Origin: Palsa-504 sp963800415
Lineage (GTDB): Bacteria > Actinomycetota > Actinomycetes > Streptosporangiales > Streptosporangiaceae
NCBI GenBank assembly: GCA_963800415.1
Contig: CAWDBS010000044.1
Coordinates: forward strand, 62,001 to 126,000
DNA: 64,000 nt
Reading direction: 5' to 3'
Positions 39,299 through 47,853 of this stretch are shown here, one piece after another (position 1 is the first letter of the stretch; each line of letters starts with the position of its first letter). The notes beneath the pieces are model-generated. The model was not told the origin of the DNA. It saw only the letters and a program-made list of their open reading frames with translations, and ran no database searches. The position numbers were made by a program, and so were the translations under genes.

Positions 39299-40725
39299 CG
39301 GTCCGCCTCCTTCAGCAGATCGGCCGCGACACCTTCCAGGCGGGCCGCGCGGGACGCCTTTACCAGTACGACGTCTCCGGGCTTCAGCCGGTTCGCAAGC
39401 AGGTCGAGCGCGGCCGCGCCGTCCGGCACCGCGAACGCCTCACCGGGCCAGGATCGCACCCGCCGGGCGCCGTCCAGCAGCGGCGCGGCCTCCTCGCCCA
39501 CCGCGATAAGACCGGCTAGGCCGGACCCGGAAAAGCCCGGAGAACCGGAAAGCCGCGCCGCGTACTCCCCGATGTCCTCGTGGCTGGCCCGCGAGGCGTC
39601 GCCCAGCTCGGCCATGTGACCAAGGACGGCGAAACCGCGGCCGCCCTGCCCCAAAGGACGCTGCGCCAGGTGAGCCAGCGCGTCGATGGCGGCCCGAACG
39701 GACTCGGGGTTCGCGTTGTAGGCGTCGTTGATGACCGTCACCCCGTCCGCCCGCTGGTGGACTTCCATCCGCCACCTGCTGCGCGCGACCGCGGCGCCGA
39801 GCCCGTCCTCGATGCCGTCCAGGCCCAGCCCAAGCTCACCCGCCAGGGCGGCTGCGGCCAGCGCGTTCGGCACGTTGTGCGCGCCATGCAGCCGCAGGGT
39901 TACCGGCACGGAACCGTCCGGTGTCAGCAGCGTGAAGCTCGGCCGCCCGAGGTCGTCAAGCCGCACGTCGGCCGCCCGGACCGGGGCGTCATGATCCTGG
40001 ACACCGAAGGTGACGACGCGGGCCTGGGTGCGGGCGGCCATGGCCAGGACGCGGGGGTCGTCGGCGTTCAGGATGGCCACGCCGTCCGCAGGCAGCGCCT
40101 CGACCAGCTCGCCCTTGGCCCGCGCCACCTGGTCCAGGCCGCCGAACTCCCCCGCGTGCGCGTGCCCCACGTTCAGCACCACGCCGTAGCGCGGCGGCGC
40201 GACCCGGCACAGGTACGCGATGTGCCCGGTCCCCCGGGCGGACAGCTCGAGCACCAGGTACCTGGTCGAGGCGTCCGCCCGCAGCACGGTCAGCGGATGG
40301 CCGAACTCGTTGTTGTACGAGCCCGCCGGGGCGACCGTGGGGCCGAGCCGTTCCACCAGCTGGGCGGCCAGGTCCTTGGTCGAGGTCTTTCCCGATGACC
40401 CGGTAAGGCCGGCGATCCGTGCCGCGGGCAGCGCGTCTACCACGGCCCTGGCCAGCGCGGCCAGCGCGGCCGGCACGTCGGCGACCAGCACCGAGGGCAC
40501 CGGGACCGCCCTGGTGGCCAGCACCGCGGTCGCGCCCGCGGCCACCGCGGCGGCGGCGAAGTCGTGGCCGTCGGAACGCTCCCCTGCGACCGCGGCGAAC
40601 AGGCCGCCGGCGCCGACCCGCCGGGAGTCGATCACCACCTCGCCGCTGACCACGGCCGAGGGGTCGCCATGGCACACCTGCCCGCCTGTTATCTGCGCGA
40701 TCCGCGCCAGCGACAGCCGGATCAC
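39295..40725 (-). CDS. murF: UDP-MurNAc-tripeptide--D-Ala-D-Ala ligase MurF
   Basis: It adds the D-Ala-D-Ala dipeptide to complete the UDP-MurNAc-pentapeptide. About 476 residues with the MurF N-terminal IDSRRVGAGGLFAAV, the ATP loop GLTGSSGKTSTKDL at about 107-120, YNNEFGHPLTVL, NVGHAHAGEFG and NDAYNANPESVRAA near residue 330. The GTG at 40725 overlaps the murE stop (GTGA) and gives the family's usual N-terminus; the five extra upstream codons lie within murE. Confidence 0.95.
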   Translation of the reverse strand: MIRLSLARIAQITGGQVCHGDPSAVVSGEVVIDSRRVGAGGLFAAVAGERSDGHDFAAAAVAAGATAVLATRAVPVPSVLVADVPAALAALARAVVDALPAARIAGLTGSSGKTSTKDLAAQLVERLGPTVAPAGSYNNEFGHPLTVLRADASTRYLVLELSARGTGHIAYLCRVAPPRYGVVLNVGHAHAGEFGGLDQVARAKGELVEALPADGVAILNADDPRVLAMAARTQARVVTFGVQDHDAPVRAADVRLDDLGRPSFTLLTPDGSVPVTLRLHGAHNVPNALAAAALAGELGLGLDGIEDGLGAAVARSRWRMEVHQRADGVTVINDAYNANPESVRAAIDALAHLAQRPLGQGGRGFAVLGHMAELGDASRASHEDIGEYAARLSGSPGFSGSGLAGLIAVGEEAAPLLDGARRVRSWPGEAFAVPDGAAALDLLANRLKPGDVVLVKASRAARLEGVAADLLKEADR

Positions 40726-42281
40726 CGGTGCACCGCCCACGGTTCACCCGCCGGGGTCCGCGACGCCAGGGCGGCCGCGGCGACCTGGCGGTCATCGAAC
40801 GGCAGCACCGAGCCGGCCACGTACTGGCCGGTCTCGTGGCCCTTGCCCGCTATCACGACCACGTCGCCGGGCGAGGCCAGCGCGACGGCCTGCCCGATGG
40901 CCGCGGCGCGGTCCGGCTCGATGATCACCCGGCCGCGCTCGGTCTGCGGCACGTTCAGCACGCCGTCCAGCATCGCGGCCAGGATCGCCAGCGGGTCCTC
41001 CGATCGCGGGTTGTCGCTGGTGAGGATGGCCACATCGGCCAGCGACGCGGCGGCCGCGCCCATCATCGGGCGCTTGGCCTTGTCCCGGTCCCCGCCGCAG
41101 CCGAGCACGATGATCAGGTTCCCCTGGGTGACCGGCCGCAGCGAACGCAGCACCGCCTGCACCGCACCCGGCTTATGCGAGTAGTCGACGAACGCGGTCA
41201 CCCCGAGCCCGGGCGCAGGCACCCGCTCGAGCCGGCCGGGCACGCCCGGGCAGGCGGCCACGCCGGCCACCGCGTCCTCCAGCCTGATGCCCGCCTCGAC
41301 CAGCGCGACCAGCGCGCCAACCGCGTTGGCTACGTTGAACGCTCCGGCCAGGCCGACCGACACGTCCGCCTCGACCCCGCCCGGCCCGAGCAGCCGGAAC
41401 GTGCTGCCGTCCGCGCCCGACCTGACGTCGGCCGCCCGCCAGTCCGCCTCGCCGGCGCCGGCGGCCGAGAACGTGGTCACCGGCACGGGCGCGGAGGCGG
41501 CGAGCCTGCGCCCGTACGTGTCGTCGATGTTCACCACCCCGGTCACCGGAGGCATGAACAGCGATGCCTTGGCCCGGAAGTAGTCCTCCAGGTCGTCGTG
41601 GAAGTCGAGGTGGTCCTGCGACAGGTTGGTGAAGACGGCCACGTCGAAGCTGGTCCCCCCGACCCGGCCCAGGGCCAGCGAGTGGCTCGACACCTCCATC
41701 GCCGCGGCGGTCACCCCGCGCTCCACCATGACCGCGAACAGCGCCTGCAGGTCCGGTGCCTCCGGGGTGGTCAGCGCGCTGGCCAGCCGCTCCGGCCCGA
41801 CCCGGAGCTCGACCCCGCCGACCAGGCCGGTCCGGTACCCGGCCGCGGCGAGCCCGGATTCGATCAGGTAGGTGCTCGTGGTCTTGCCGCTGGTCCCGGT
41901 GACGCCGATGAGCCGCAGCCGGCTCGACGGGTCGCCGTACACCCAGCAGGCGATCTCGCCCAGCCGGGCGCGCGGGTCCGCGAGCACGAACACCGGCACG
42001 CCGGCGGCCACCGCGCGGGCCCGGCCGTCCGGGTCGGTCAGTACGGCGACCGCGCCGGCCGCCACCGCGTCGGCGCAGAACGCCGCCCCGTGCACCCGTG
42101 CCCCGGGCAGGGCGACGTACAGGTCACCGGGTTTCACCGACCGGGAGTCGAGGGTAAGCCCGGACAGGAAACCCAGGTCGTCCGGGGACCGTGAATGCCC
42201 CGCGGCGACCAGCCGGACGCCGGGCAGCGTGCTGAGCGCAGACAGCGGCCGCTGCTGCCGGGACGCGGGACGGATCGCCAC
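40722..42281 (-). CDS. murE: UDP-MurNAc-L-Ala-D-Glu--meso-diaminopimelate ligase MurE
   Basis: It adds the third residue of the stem peptide. The 519-residue protein shows LDSRSVKPGDLYVALPG, the ATP loop GVTGTSGKTTSTY near residue 128, LTTPEAPDLQ, VFTNLSQDHLDFH and, decisively, SDNPRSEDP near 420. The DNPR motif indicates meso-diaminopimelate rather than lysine. The start is GTG at 42281, with an 18-bp gap to ftsI, the largest gap between ftsL and mraY. A Lys/Arg-rich N-terminal extension of about 30 residues is normal in actinomycetes. Confidence 0.96.
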   Translation of the reverse strand: MAIRPASRQQRPLSALSTLPGVRLVAAGHSRSPDDLGFLSGLTLDSRSVKPGDLYVALPGARVHGAAFCADAVAAGAVAVLTDPDGRARAVAAGVPVFVLADPRARLGEIACWVYGDPSSRLRLIGVTGTSGKTTSTYLIESGLAAAGYRTGLVGGVELRVGPERLASALTTPEAPDLQALFAVMVERGVTAAAMEVSSHSLALGRVGGTSFDVAVFTNLSQDHLDFHDDLEDYFRAKASLFMPPVTGVVNIDDTYGRRLAASAPVPVTTFSAAGAGEADWRAADVRSGADGSTFRLLGPGGVEADVSVGLAGAFNVANAVGALVALVEAGIRLEDAVAGVAACPGVPGRLERVPAPGLGVTAFVDYSHKPGAVQAVLRSLRPVTQGNLIIVLGCGGDRDKAKRPMMGAAAASLADVAILTSDNPRSEDPLAILAAMLDGVLNVPQTERGRVIIEPDRAAAIGQAVALASPGDVVVIAGKGHETGQYVAGSVLPFDDRQVAAAALASRTPAGEPWAVHR

Positions 42282-42299
42282 GGGCTGAGGGTACCTCCA

Positions 42300-44321
42300 T
42301 CACGGGGCTGTCAGGAGGACCTTCGCAGGTGTGGCCCCATCTGGCGGGATCTGCAGCGTGGCGAGCGCGTCCTTCATGACCTGGTAGAACACCGGGCCCG
42401 CGACGATGGCACCGAAATGGCCGCCCTTGCGCGGGTTCTGCACGTTCACCGCCACCACGAGCTGCGGACGGTCGCCCGGGGCGATGCCGATCCAGCTCGC
42501 TCCGGAGACGCACAGCGCGCATTTTCCGTTGGACTCCTGGGAGGTTCCGGTCTTGGCGGCGACCGCGTAACCGGGGATGATCCCCCACGGCTGGTTGCCC
42601 GCCGCGTCGATGGCCGGCACCTGCTGCATGATCTGCAGCAGTTCGTTCGCCGTCTTGGCCTGGATGACCCGGTGCAACGGGGTCGGCGCGGCCGGGGTGT
42701 ACGTCCCGGCCGAATCGGTGGTGCCCTCGATCAGCGTCGGCTGCGCCCGGACGCCGCCGTTGGCGATCGTCGCGTACACCTCGGCCATCTGGAGCGCCGT
42801 CACGGCCACCCCCTGCCCGAACGAAAGCGTGTACCGGGTGTCCCCGGCCCACTGCGACACCGGCGGCAGGTCGCCCCCGCTCTCGCTCGGCAGGCCGATG
42901 CCGGTCGGCTGGCCGAGGCCGAACGCCCGCAGGTAGTCGTACTGGGTCTGCTCGCTGATGTGCTTCGCGACCTGGGACATGCCGATGTTGGAGGAGTGCG
43001 CGATGATCCCGGCGATCGTGTACCGCTCGCCCGGCGCCCACTCCGCGTCGTGGATGTACTGGCCGCCCTCGCGGATCTGGTCGGGGATGTTGTAGGCGCT
43101 CATCGGCGTCTGGCCGCCGCGCTCGAACGCGGCCGAGGCGGTGATAACCTTGGCCGTGGAGCCCGGCTGGAACTGGGCCTGCACCGCGAGGTTGGTGGTC
43201 TGGCCGACGTCAGTGACCTTCGACGGGTTGTACGTCGGGTACTGCGCCATGGCCAGCACGTCCCCGGTGCGCGGCTGGATGATCACCACGGTGCAGTTGT
43301 CCGCCTTGGTCTTCTTGACCTGGTGGGCGCAGGCCTGCTCGGCCGCGTACTGCAGCGCCGGGACGATGGTCAGCCGCAGGCTGCTGCCGTTCACCACCGG
43401 CTTTTCGCTGCTGCCCGCGAGCGGGATCGGCTGGCCGTCGGTGCCGATCTGCACCTTCTCGCTGCCCGTCTGGCCGCCCAGCAGGGCGTTGTCCGCCTGC
43501 TCCAGGCCGGCCCCGCCGATCAGGACGCCGTCGCGGCTGCCGGTGAAGCCGATGATGTTGGCCGCGAGGCTGCCCTCGGGATAGGAGCGTGCGTAGCTGG
43601 CGGTCTGGCGGATGCCGGGCAGGCCCAGCGCGGTGATCTGGCTGCTGGCCTGCGCGGACACGCCCTTAGCCAGCACCACGTACTTCTGCGAGGTGGGGTG
43701 CTGCAGGAGGCTGAGGACCGCGGCCTGCGTCATGCCGAGCGGGCAGGCCAGCGCGCCGGCGGCACTGGGCAGCTTGGCCGCGGGGATCTGCGTCGGGTCG
43801 GCCCATACGAGGTAGGTGGCCACGGTCATCGCCAGCACCTGCCCGTTGGCGCCGGTGATGCTGCCGCGCAGCGCGGGCAGCGGGATGGTCTTGTCTCGCT
43901 CCTGCGACGCCAGCTTGCGGTACTTGCCGGACTCCATGCCCTGCAGCTGGACCAGGCGGCCCCCGAACAGCGACAGCACGAAGATGATCGCGAGCAGGGT
44001 GATGCCCAGCCGCCGGGACGGGTCGCCGCGGGCGGCCTGGCGGTTCCTGGGCCTTCCGGGACGGGCCCGGGCCGGCCGGACCCACCCGGGGTCGGCGCGC
44101 CCGGCCGGGCGTTCCCCGGTCATCAGGGCCGAACGGGCCGACCCGGGAGCCGCCGTTCGGGTAGCTTGCCGCCCCGGGCGGCGGCGCGGGTCCGGGCCCG
44201 GCGGCCCGGACCGGTCCCGGGGGCCCGGGCGCGAGGGATTGCGGCGCGCCGAGGTCCCCGCGGGGCGCCGGTCGTCCCGGCGGCTGGTCGGCGGCCTGCG
44301 GGCAGGGTCCTGCGGTGTCAC
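42300..44321 (-). CDS. ftsI: Septal peptidoglycan transpeptidase FtsI (PBP3/PbpB)
   Basis: A class B penicillin-binding protein that crosslinks septal peptidoglycan with FtsW. It has 673 residues: a long Arg/Pro-rich cytoplasmic N-terminus (1-103), one membrane helix (about 105-122), a PBP dimerisation domain starting RGSITGANGQVLA, and a transpeptidase domain. The active-site motifs are S388-TAK, S443-SN and K590-TG. A conserved Cys pair (CALC) lies just after KTG. The start overlaps the ftsL stop (GTGA), so the two are coupled. Confidence 0.95.
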   Translation of the reverse strand: MTPQDPARRPPTSRRDDRRPAGTSARRNPSRPGPRDRSGPPGPDPRRRPGRQATRTAAPGSARSALMTGERPAGRADPGWVRPARARPGRPRNRQAARGDPSRRLGITLLAIIFVLSLFGGRLVQLQGMESGKYRKLASQERDKTIPLPALRGSITGANGQVLAMTVATYLVWADPTQIPAAKLPSAAGALACPLGMTQAAVLSLLQHPTSQKYVVLAKGVSAQASSQITALGLPGIRQTASYARSYPEGSLAANIIGFTGSRDGVLIGGAGLEQADNALLGGQTGSEKVQIGTDGQPIPLAGSSEKPVVNGSSLRLTIVPALQYAAEQACAHQVKKTKADNCTVVIIQPRTGDVLAMAQYPTYNPSKVTDVGQTTNLAVQAQFQPGSTAKVITASAAFERGGQTPMSAYNIPDQIREGGQYIHDAEWAPGERYTIAGIIAHSSNIGMSQVAKHISEQTQYDYLRAFGLGQPTGIGLPSESGGDLPPVSQWAGDTRYTLSFGQGVAVTALQMAEVYATIANGGVRAQPTLIEGTTDSAGTYTPAAPTPLHRVIQAKTANELLQIMQQVPAIDAAGNQPWGIIPGYAVAAKTGTSQESNGKCALCVSGASWIGIAPGDRPQLVVAVNVQNPRKGGHFGAIVAGPVFYQVMKDALATLQIPPDGATPAKVLLTAP

Positions 44322-44917
44322 GGGGTGAAGCCGGGAACGTTGATCGCGGCCTCGGCGCCCGACGGCTTGCCGGTGACGATCTTCCCGGTTTTAAGGTCAA
44401 TGAAGCCCAGGTGGGGGTTCGGCCGCATGCCGAGCTGCCCGGCTTCCCTCGCGATCACGGCCGGGTTCCCCGCCTGGGCGACCTCGTTGGTGAGGGTCTG
44501 CTCCTGGCGGACCAGGTTGGCGTTCTGCTGCTCCAGGTTCGTGATCCGGAACGCCCCCTGGGCGAGGGTGGTGCTGATCACCAGCAGCGAGACCAGGGCG
44601 CCGCCGAGCAGCCCGACGAGCAGCAGGATGAACGGCATCCGCGGCGAGCGGGACCGGGGCCGGGCTGCGGCGGGCCTGGCCGGCGCCCCGGTTCTGGCGC
44701 CGGTCCTGGGACCGGTTCTCGAGCCGGTTCTCGAGCCGGTTCCCGGCGCGGCGACCGGACGGGTGTGGCGGGGGGCGGTGACCGGGCGCGGCTGTGTTAG
44801 TCCGGGGGGGCGACCCCCCGGAACCCCCCGATCACGGCGGGGCTCCCCGCCCCCCCGTACCCCCCTGGCCCCTGGCCGGATCGTGTCTGTAGCCATGTCT
44901 GGACCCCCTCGGGTCAT
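44318..44917 (-). CDS. ftsL: Cell division protein FtsL with an N-terminal GC-rich repeat insertion
   Basis: A bitopic septum protein acting with FtsQ/FtsB-type partners and FtsI/FtsW. The 199-residue frame has a single membrane helix at about 94-116 (FILLLVGLLGGALVSLLVI), then a periplasmic coiled coil (ITNLEQQNANLVRQEQTLTN) and a short tail. The cytoplasmic N-terminus is unusually long because it contains the GC-rich repeat (RGVRGGGEPRRDRGVPGG) and an RTGSRTGSRTGPRTGARTG tandem repeat. ATG 44917 overlaps the rsmH stop (ATGA); ATG 44896, preceded by GAGGGGG, is an alternative. The frame stays open through the repeat. Confidence 0.85.
   Translation of the reverse strand: MTRGGPDMATDTIRPGARGVRGGGEPRRDRGVPGGRPPGLTQPRPVTAPRHTRPVAAPGTGSRTGSRTGPRTGARTGAPARPAAARPRSRSPRMPFILLLVGLLGGALVSLLVISTTLAQGAFRITNLEQQNANLVRQEQTLTNEVAQAGNPAVIAREAGQLGMRPNPHLGFIDLKTGKIVTGKPSGAEAAINVPGFTP
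44801..44873 (-). repeat. GC-rich palindromic coding repeat, copy C (in ftsL)
   Basis: A 73-bp element near-identical to copy A, on the coding strand of ftsL. Two hairpins can form: GGCGGGG with CCCCGCC, and CCGGGGGG with CCCCCCGG. It is read in a different frame from copy A. It starts about 15 codons into the gene. Confidence 0.82.
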
Positions 44918-45885
44918 GCTGCTTGCCTGATGCGCTCGGCGGCCCGCAGCCGGGCTGAGGCCGCGCGCGGATTGCCGGTGACTTCTTCGCTGTCCGGGCG
45001 TTCGGCGCCCCTGGTCAGCAGGCGGAACTGCGGTATGGCCGCGTTCGCGGGCACGGGCAGGCCGGGCGGCGTCTGGTCGGTGGACAGCCGCACGAGCTCC
45101 CGCTTGACGATGCGGTCCTCGAGCGAGTGGTAGGCCAGCACCACCACGCGGCCGCCGACGGCCAGCACGTCCAGTGCGGCGGGCAGCGCCCGCCGCAGCG
45201 TCCCGAGCTCGTCGTTCACCTCGATCCGCAGCGCCTGGAAGGTCCGCTTGGCCGGGTTGCCCCCGGTGCGCCGGGTGGCTGCGGGGATCGCGTCCTTGAC
45301 GATCGCGCTCAGTCGCTGGGTCGAGGTGATCGGGGCGCGGGCGCGCTCGCGGACCACCGCGTCCGCGACCCGCCGCGCGAACCGCTCCTCGCCGTATTCG
45401 TGCAGGATGCGGGCGAGGTCGGCGGCCGGGTAGTCGTTGACGATGTCCGCGGCGGTGCGTTCCCTGGTCTGGTCCATCCGCATGTCCAATGGAGCATCCT
45501 GGGCGTAAGCGAAGCCGCGCCCGGGGTCGTCGAGCTGCGGCGAGGACACGCCCAGGTCGAACAGCAGGCCCATGACGCGGTCCGGCCCGATCGTCCCGTT
45601 CTCGGTGATGGCGGCCAGGATGGCCGGGATCTCGTCGTACCTGGCGTGCACCAGCGTGACCCGGGCGGCATAGGGGGCGAGCAGCTCGCCGGCCGCCTCG
45701 ATCGCGGCCACGTCGGCGTCGATGCCGACCAGGAGCAGGCCGGGGCAGGCCTCCAGCAGCGCGCGGGCGTGACCGGCCCGGCCCAGGGTGGCGTCGACGA
45801 GCACGGCGCCGTCGGCGGCCAGGGCGGGCGCGAGCAGGGCAGTGACACGGTCGGCGAGCACCGGTACGTGCCGGGCCTTTTCCAC
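44914..45885 (-). CDS. rsmH: 16S rRNA m4C1402 methyltransferase RsmH (MraW)
   Basis: A SAM-dependent methyltransferase that modifies C1402 of 16S rRNA. The protein of 323 residues starts with HVPVLADRVTALL, shows the SAM loop LVDATLGRAGHARALLE, GLLFDLGVSSPQLDDPGRGF, AYAQDAPLDMRMDQ, and the C-terminal NPAKRTFQALRIEVNDELG and VLAYHSLEDRIVK motifs. The GTG at 45885 has a strong AGGAGGG ribosome binding site; the frame further upstream is Arg-rich and non-conserved. It lies about 130 bp after mraZ. Confidence 0.95.
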   Translation of the reverse strand: MEKARHVPVLADRVTALLAPALAADGAVLVDATLGRAGHARALLEACPGLLLVGIDADVAAIEAAGELLAPYAARVTLVHARYDEIPAILAAITENGTIGPDRVMGLLFDLGVSSPQLDDPGRGFAYAQDAPLDMRMDQTRERTAADIVNDYPAADLARILHEYGEERFARRVADAVVRERARAPITSTQRLSAIVKDAIPAATRRTGGNPAKRTFQALRIEVNDELGTLRRALPAALDVLAVGGRVVVLAYHSLEDRIVKRELVRLSTDQTPPGLPVPANAAIPQFRLLTRGAERPDSEEVTGNPRAASARLRAAERIRQAA

Positions 45886-46016
45886 GTGTCCCTCCTGTGC
45901 TCGGTCATGGCGGCGGTCGTTGCTGTCCTCGGCCGGCCCCATCCGCTCGCGCTGCCGGCTGGCACCGGGGAAGTGATGCCAGCAGGGAACGGCGGATGGG
46001 GGCCGGCGCGTGAGGG

Positions 46017-46448
46017 CTACAGGATTCCCGGGAACACCTCCTCGGCGGCCTCGGCGAAGGAGTCCTCCTGCGCGGCGAGGTAGGTGTCCCACGCTTGCGC
46101 GTCCCAGATCTCCAGCCGGGTGTTCGCGCCGATCACCACGCAGTCCCGCTGCAGCCCGGCATAGGTACGCAGGGCCGTCGGGACCGTGATCCGGCCCTGC
46201 TTGTCGGGCAGCTCGTCCGAAGCGCTGGCGAAGAAGACCCGGCTGTAATCCCGGACCGACTTTTCCGTCACCGGTGCGTTACGCAGCTCCCCGGTGATCC
46301 GGGTGAACTCTTCCTGCGGGAAGACGTACAGGCAGCGCTCCTGCCCCTTGGTGATCACCACGCCCCCAGCGAGCTCTTCTCGGTACTTGGCGGGCAGGAT
46401 CAGCCGGCCCTTCTCGTCAAGCCGGGGGGCGTGAGTACCGAGGAACAC
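46017..46448 (-). CDS. mraZ: Transcriptional regulator MraZ
   Basis: First gene of the dcw cluster. A 143-residue protein with two SpoVT-AbrB-like swapped-hairpin domains: FLGTHAPRLDEKGRLILPAKY at the N-terminus and, near residue 65, SDELPDKQGRITVPTALRTYA. In several bacteria MraZ binds repeats upstream of its own gene and represses the cluster. The GTG at 46448 gives the family N-terminus. Four matching boxes spaced exactly 10 bp apart are present 27-61 bp upstream. Confidence 0.95.
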   Translation of the reverse strand: MFLGTHAPRLDEKGRLILPAKYREELAGGVVITKGQERCLYVFPQEEFTRITGELRNAPVTEKSVRDYSRVFFASASDELPDKQGRITVPTALRTYAGLQRDCVVIGANTRLEIWDAQAWDTYLAAQEDSFAEAAEEVFPGIL

Positions 46449-46474
46449 AGGTGCTCACCTCCCGCCGCCTATCC

Positions 46475-46509
46475 TCCACCGCGCTCCACTGTACCCCACA
46501 TTTCCCCAC
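46475..46509 (-). promoter_or_regulatory. MraZ operator: four GTGG(G/A) boxes at 10-bp spacing
   Basis: Read in the mraZ direction the boxes are GTGGG, GTGGG, GTGGA and GTGGA, at 46509-46505, 46499-46495, 46489-46485 and 46479-46475. The exact 10-bp period puts them on one face of the helix. This matches the direct-repeat operator described for MraZ (TGGGN with 5-nt spacers), so autoregulation is likely. Confidence 0.75.
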
Positions 46510-46570
46510 CGTCAACGGCTAAAACGCCATGATTGAGCCCTCACCCCCACTGAAGCGGCAGGTAGGCCAG

Positions 46571-46618
46571 GTGGAGCGGAGTGGAGGAAGGGGTGGAGCG
46601 AGTGGAGGAAGGGGTGGA
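46571..46618 (+). repeat. GTGGA-box tandem array in the mraZ-moxR intergenic region
   Basis: Five GTGGA boxes at 46571, 46581, 46593, 46602 and 46614, in the opposite orientation to the mraZ operator, within a roughly 21-bp imperfect tandem repeat (GGTGGAGCGAGTGGAGGAAGG). The first pair has the same 10-bp spacing as the operator. It could be an extended MraZ-binding region serving the divergent moxR side, or simply a slippage repeat. Confidence 0.55.
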
Positions 46619-46789
46619 GCGAAGCGGGCGGGATCTGGGGGAAGTGGCGGCGAGCGCCAGATGAACCCGGAGGGCGTTGAGCCCGTTTAACGAAGAAGCT
46701 TCGCCCGCGTCGCGCGCCTGGCGAAGAAAGACGTACTGTAGCGGTACGGCAGCTAGGCGGGGAGCGCTCACTGACGGGACGCCCGGCTG
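46619..46789. other. Remainder of the mraZ-moxR divergent intergenic region
   Basis: The full gap without genes is 46449-46824. Apart from the boxes and palindrome listed separately it holds a 7-bp inverted repeat (CTTCGCC at 46699-46705 with GGCGAAG at 46720-46726). No credible small ORF was found. The moxR promoter should lie here, but no consensus boxes could be assigned. Confidence 0.4.
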
Positions 46790-46807
46790 GCTGGTGCGCG
46801 CACCAGC
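46790..46807. promoter_or_regulatory. Perfect 18-bp palindrome upstream of moxR
   Basis: GCTGGTGCGCGCACCAGC lies 17 bp before the moxR start, just upstream of its GAGGAGG ribosome binding site. The position suits a repressor operator or a translation-controlling hairpin. Confidence 0.5.
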
Positions 46808-46824
46808 GCCTTCGAGGAGGCCAT

Positions 46825-47799
46825 GTGGTACTGGACACCGGACGGCAGACGGGGAGCCCGATCGATGATCTAGTCCCCGCGGCCCGCCGGATCGGTAAGG
46901 CGATCGAGACCGTAATCGAGGGTAAGCGCGACGCCATCCAGCTCACCCTGGCCGTGCTGCTCGCCGAGGGACACCTGCTCATCGAGGACGTGCCCGGAGT
47001 GGGCAAGACCATGCTGGCCAAGGCCCTTGCCCGGGCGATCGACGGAACCGTGCGGCGGATCCAGTTCACGCCGGACCTGCTGCCGAGCGACATCACCGGC
47101 GTGAGCGCCTACAACCAGGAACGGCGCGAGTTCGAGTTCAAGCCGGGGCCGGTGTTCGCCAACATCGTGCTCGGCGACGAGATCAACCGAGCCTCGCCCA
47201 AGACCCAGTCGGCGCTGCTCGAGAGCATGGAAGAGCGCCAGGTAACGGTGGACGGCACCACGTACGCGCTGCAGGAGCCGTTCATGGTGATCGCCACCCA
47301 GAACCCGGTGGAGATGGAAGGCACCTACCCGCTGCCCGAGGCGCAGCGGGACCGGTTTACCGCGCGCATCTCCCTCGGATACCCGCCGCCCGCCGCCGAA
47401 CGGGACATGCTCGACTCGCACGGCTCGACGTCGCCGCTGGATCAGCTCAGTCCGGTCGCGCGGGCGAGCGACGTACACAAACTGGTGGTCGCGGTACGCA
47501 GGGTGCTGGTGTCCGACCAGGTCAAGGACTACATCATCAGCCTGGCCAACGCGACCAGGGCATCGCCTGAGCTGCGCCTCGGCGCGTCGCCGCGGGCTAC
47601 CCTGCACCTGCTCCGCGCCAGCCGGGCCTGGGCCGCGCTGGACGGCCGTGACTACGTGATCCCGGACGACGTGCAGCGGCTGGCCAGGCCGGTGCTCGCA
47701 CACCGGCTGCTGCCCACGGCGGAGGCCATCGTGGAGCGGCACCTGCCCGAGCACGTGGTAGACCGGATCGTCGCCCAGCTGCCCCTGCCGAGGCGGTGA
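46825..47799 (+). CDS. MoxR family AAA+ ATPase
   Basis: A 324-residue chaperone-like ATPase. The Walker A motif EDVPGVGKTML is at about 54-64, Walker B LGDEINRASPKTQSALLE near 120, sensor-type IATQNPVEMEGTYPLPEAQ near 155, and the arginine-finger region AQRDRF follows; a C-terminal lid (AAA_lid) closes the protein. The GTG at 46825 has GGAGG 4 nt upstream; an ATG two bases earlier is out of frame. It heads an operon with a DUF58 protein and a membrane transglutaminase, a common trio in which MoxR is thought to mature or regulate the partners. Confidence 0.93.
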   Translation: MVLDTGRQTGSPIDDLVPAARRIGKAIETVIEGKRDAIQLTLAVLLAEGHLLIEDVPGVGKTMLAKALARAIDGTVRRIQFTPDLLPSDITGVSAYNQERREFEFKPGPVFANIVLGDEINRASPKTQSALLESMEERQVTVDGTTYALQEPFMVIATQNPVEMEGTYPLPEAQRDRFTARISLGYPPPAAERDMLDSHGSTSPLDQLSPVARASDVHKLVVAVRRVLVSDQVKDYIISLANATRASPELRLGASPRATLHLLRASRAWAALDGRDYVIPDDVQRLARPVLAHRLLPTAEAIVERHLPEHVVDRIVAQLPLPRR

Positions 47800-47853
47800 G
47801 GCGGTGAGGCAGGGAGGCGGGGAGGCGGGGAGCACGGCACGAGGAGGAGGGCC

